NCBI GenBank assembly: GCA_028687035.1
Contig: JAQUAX010000018.1
Span: 1-62,315 of the forward strand
DNA: 62,315 nucleotides
Direction: 5' to 3'
From: Dechloromonas sp.
GTDB lineage: Bacteria > Pseudomonadota > Gammaproteobacteria > Burkholderiales > Rhodocyclaceae
Numbering within the stretch: position 1 is the stretch's first letter; each line of letters starts with the position of its first letter. The notes beneath the pieces were generated by a model, which did not search any database, had not been told where the DNA came from, and worked only from the letters and a program-made list of their open reading frames with translations. Both the position numbers and the translations under genes were made by a program. Positions 62,115 to 62,315 of this stretch are shown in pieces.

Positions 62115-62150
62115 AACCCCGCGAGAGTTTCTTCGCGGGGTTTTGTCTTT
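62115..62150 (+). terminator. yggX terminator
   Basis: A 10-bp stem (62115-62124 with 62133-62142) with an eight-base loop is followed by a T-rich tail. Confidence 0.9.
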
Positions 62151-62195
62151 TTTGGGGTGTGGATGTTTGAGAAGTCGCTGTTTCCAAATTTCCTC

Positions 62196-62315
62196 TTGCT
62201 TTATCCGAGGATGGGTCTATAATGCGCCCCTCTTCGACGTTTCGGGGCGATTGACCGGGGTGTTGAGGGGCAGGTGGTTCGGTGGTTTGAGAAATTAAAT
62301 TGCTGAAGTACTTGA
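62196..62315 (+). promoter_or_regulatory. Strong stringent-type promoter and leader (probable rRNA/tRNA operon)
   Basis: TTGCTT (62196-62201) and a perfect TATAAT (62218-62223) are 16 bases apart. A GC-rich discriminator GCGCCC directly after the -10 is typical of growth-rate and ppGpp-controlled stable RNA promoters. An AT-rich patch just upstream (62181-62192) could be an UP element. The remaining 92 bases to the window end carry no open frame or tRNA. They would be the leader of an operon that starts beyond the window. Confidence 0.55.

Overview
This is a high-GC bacterial chromosome segment made almost entirely of housekeeping genes. The gene set and orders (dusB-fis-purH-purD, lptD-surA-pdxA-rsmA, amgK-murU beside lptD, hemC-hemD-hemX-hemY, an fbp-tkt-gap-epd-pgk-pyk-fba block, DUF3422 and DUF2189 proteins, a short Fis) point to a betaproteobacterium, most likely of the Rhodocyclales. 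I cannot place it to genus from sequence reading alone. I see no phage, insertion sequence, CRISPR array, tRNA or integron.

Layout. The window opens on a 5S rRNA gene and the terminator of an rRNA operon (10-176). Next come a MarR regulator convergent with a ferric-reductase-like flavocytochrome, and a very small lipoprotein. A sulfate ABC transporter operon (sbp-cysT-cysW-cysA) is followed by hemA-prfA-prmC-grxD. From 10 to 17.6 kb lie an HTH/pseudo-receiver regulator, an AhpD-like protein, argH, an AlgZ/AlgR-type two-component pair, pepN and an orphan ParD-like protein. From 17.6 to 27.8 kb are a methyltransferase/thioredoxin pair, the divergent hemC-D-X-Y operon with hemF facing it, and the dusB-fis-purH-purD group. 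From 28 to 37.8 kb, amgK-murU-pepP-ubiH (minus strand) diverges from lptD-surA-pdxA-rsmA (plus strand). From 37.9 to 45.8 kb are an uncharacterised 108-residue protein, DUF2892 plus a Crp/Fnr regulator, exonuclease III, a DUF4124-glutaredoxin fusion, oligopeptidase A, DUF2189, purC and DUF3422. From 45.9 to 55 kb is a minus-strand central carbon cluster. The end holds a PAS-GGDEF-EAL protein, a redoxin, rsmE-pap-argA, yggX with its terminator, and then a strong GC-discriminator promoter that looks like the start of another rRNA or tRNA operon.

How the genes work together. Tetrapyrrole synthesis is covered by hemA, hemC, hemD, hemX/hemY and aerobic hemF. Purine synthesis is represented by purC, purD and purH, and arginine synthesis by argA and argH. 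Outer-membrane biogenesis (lptD, surA) sits back to back with peptidoglycan recycling (amgK, murU). The fbp-to-fba cluster supports gluconeogenesis and the non-oxidative pentose phosphate route; no RuBisCO or phosphoribulokinase is present here. Epd and PdxA both belong to the DXP-dependent route to pyridoxal phosphate.

I found no convincing new multi-gene system. The most useful leads are modest: a duplicated algR tail, a HTH/pseudo-receiver regulator, a GAPDH with unusual cofactor-site residues, a large inverted repeat between fbp and tkt, and several small uncharacterised proteins.
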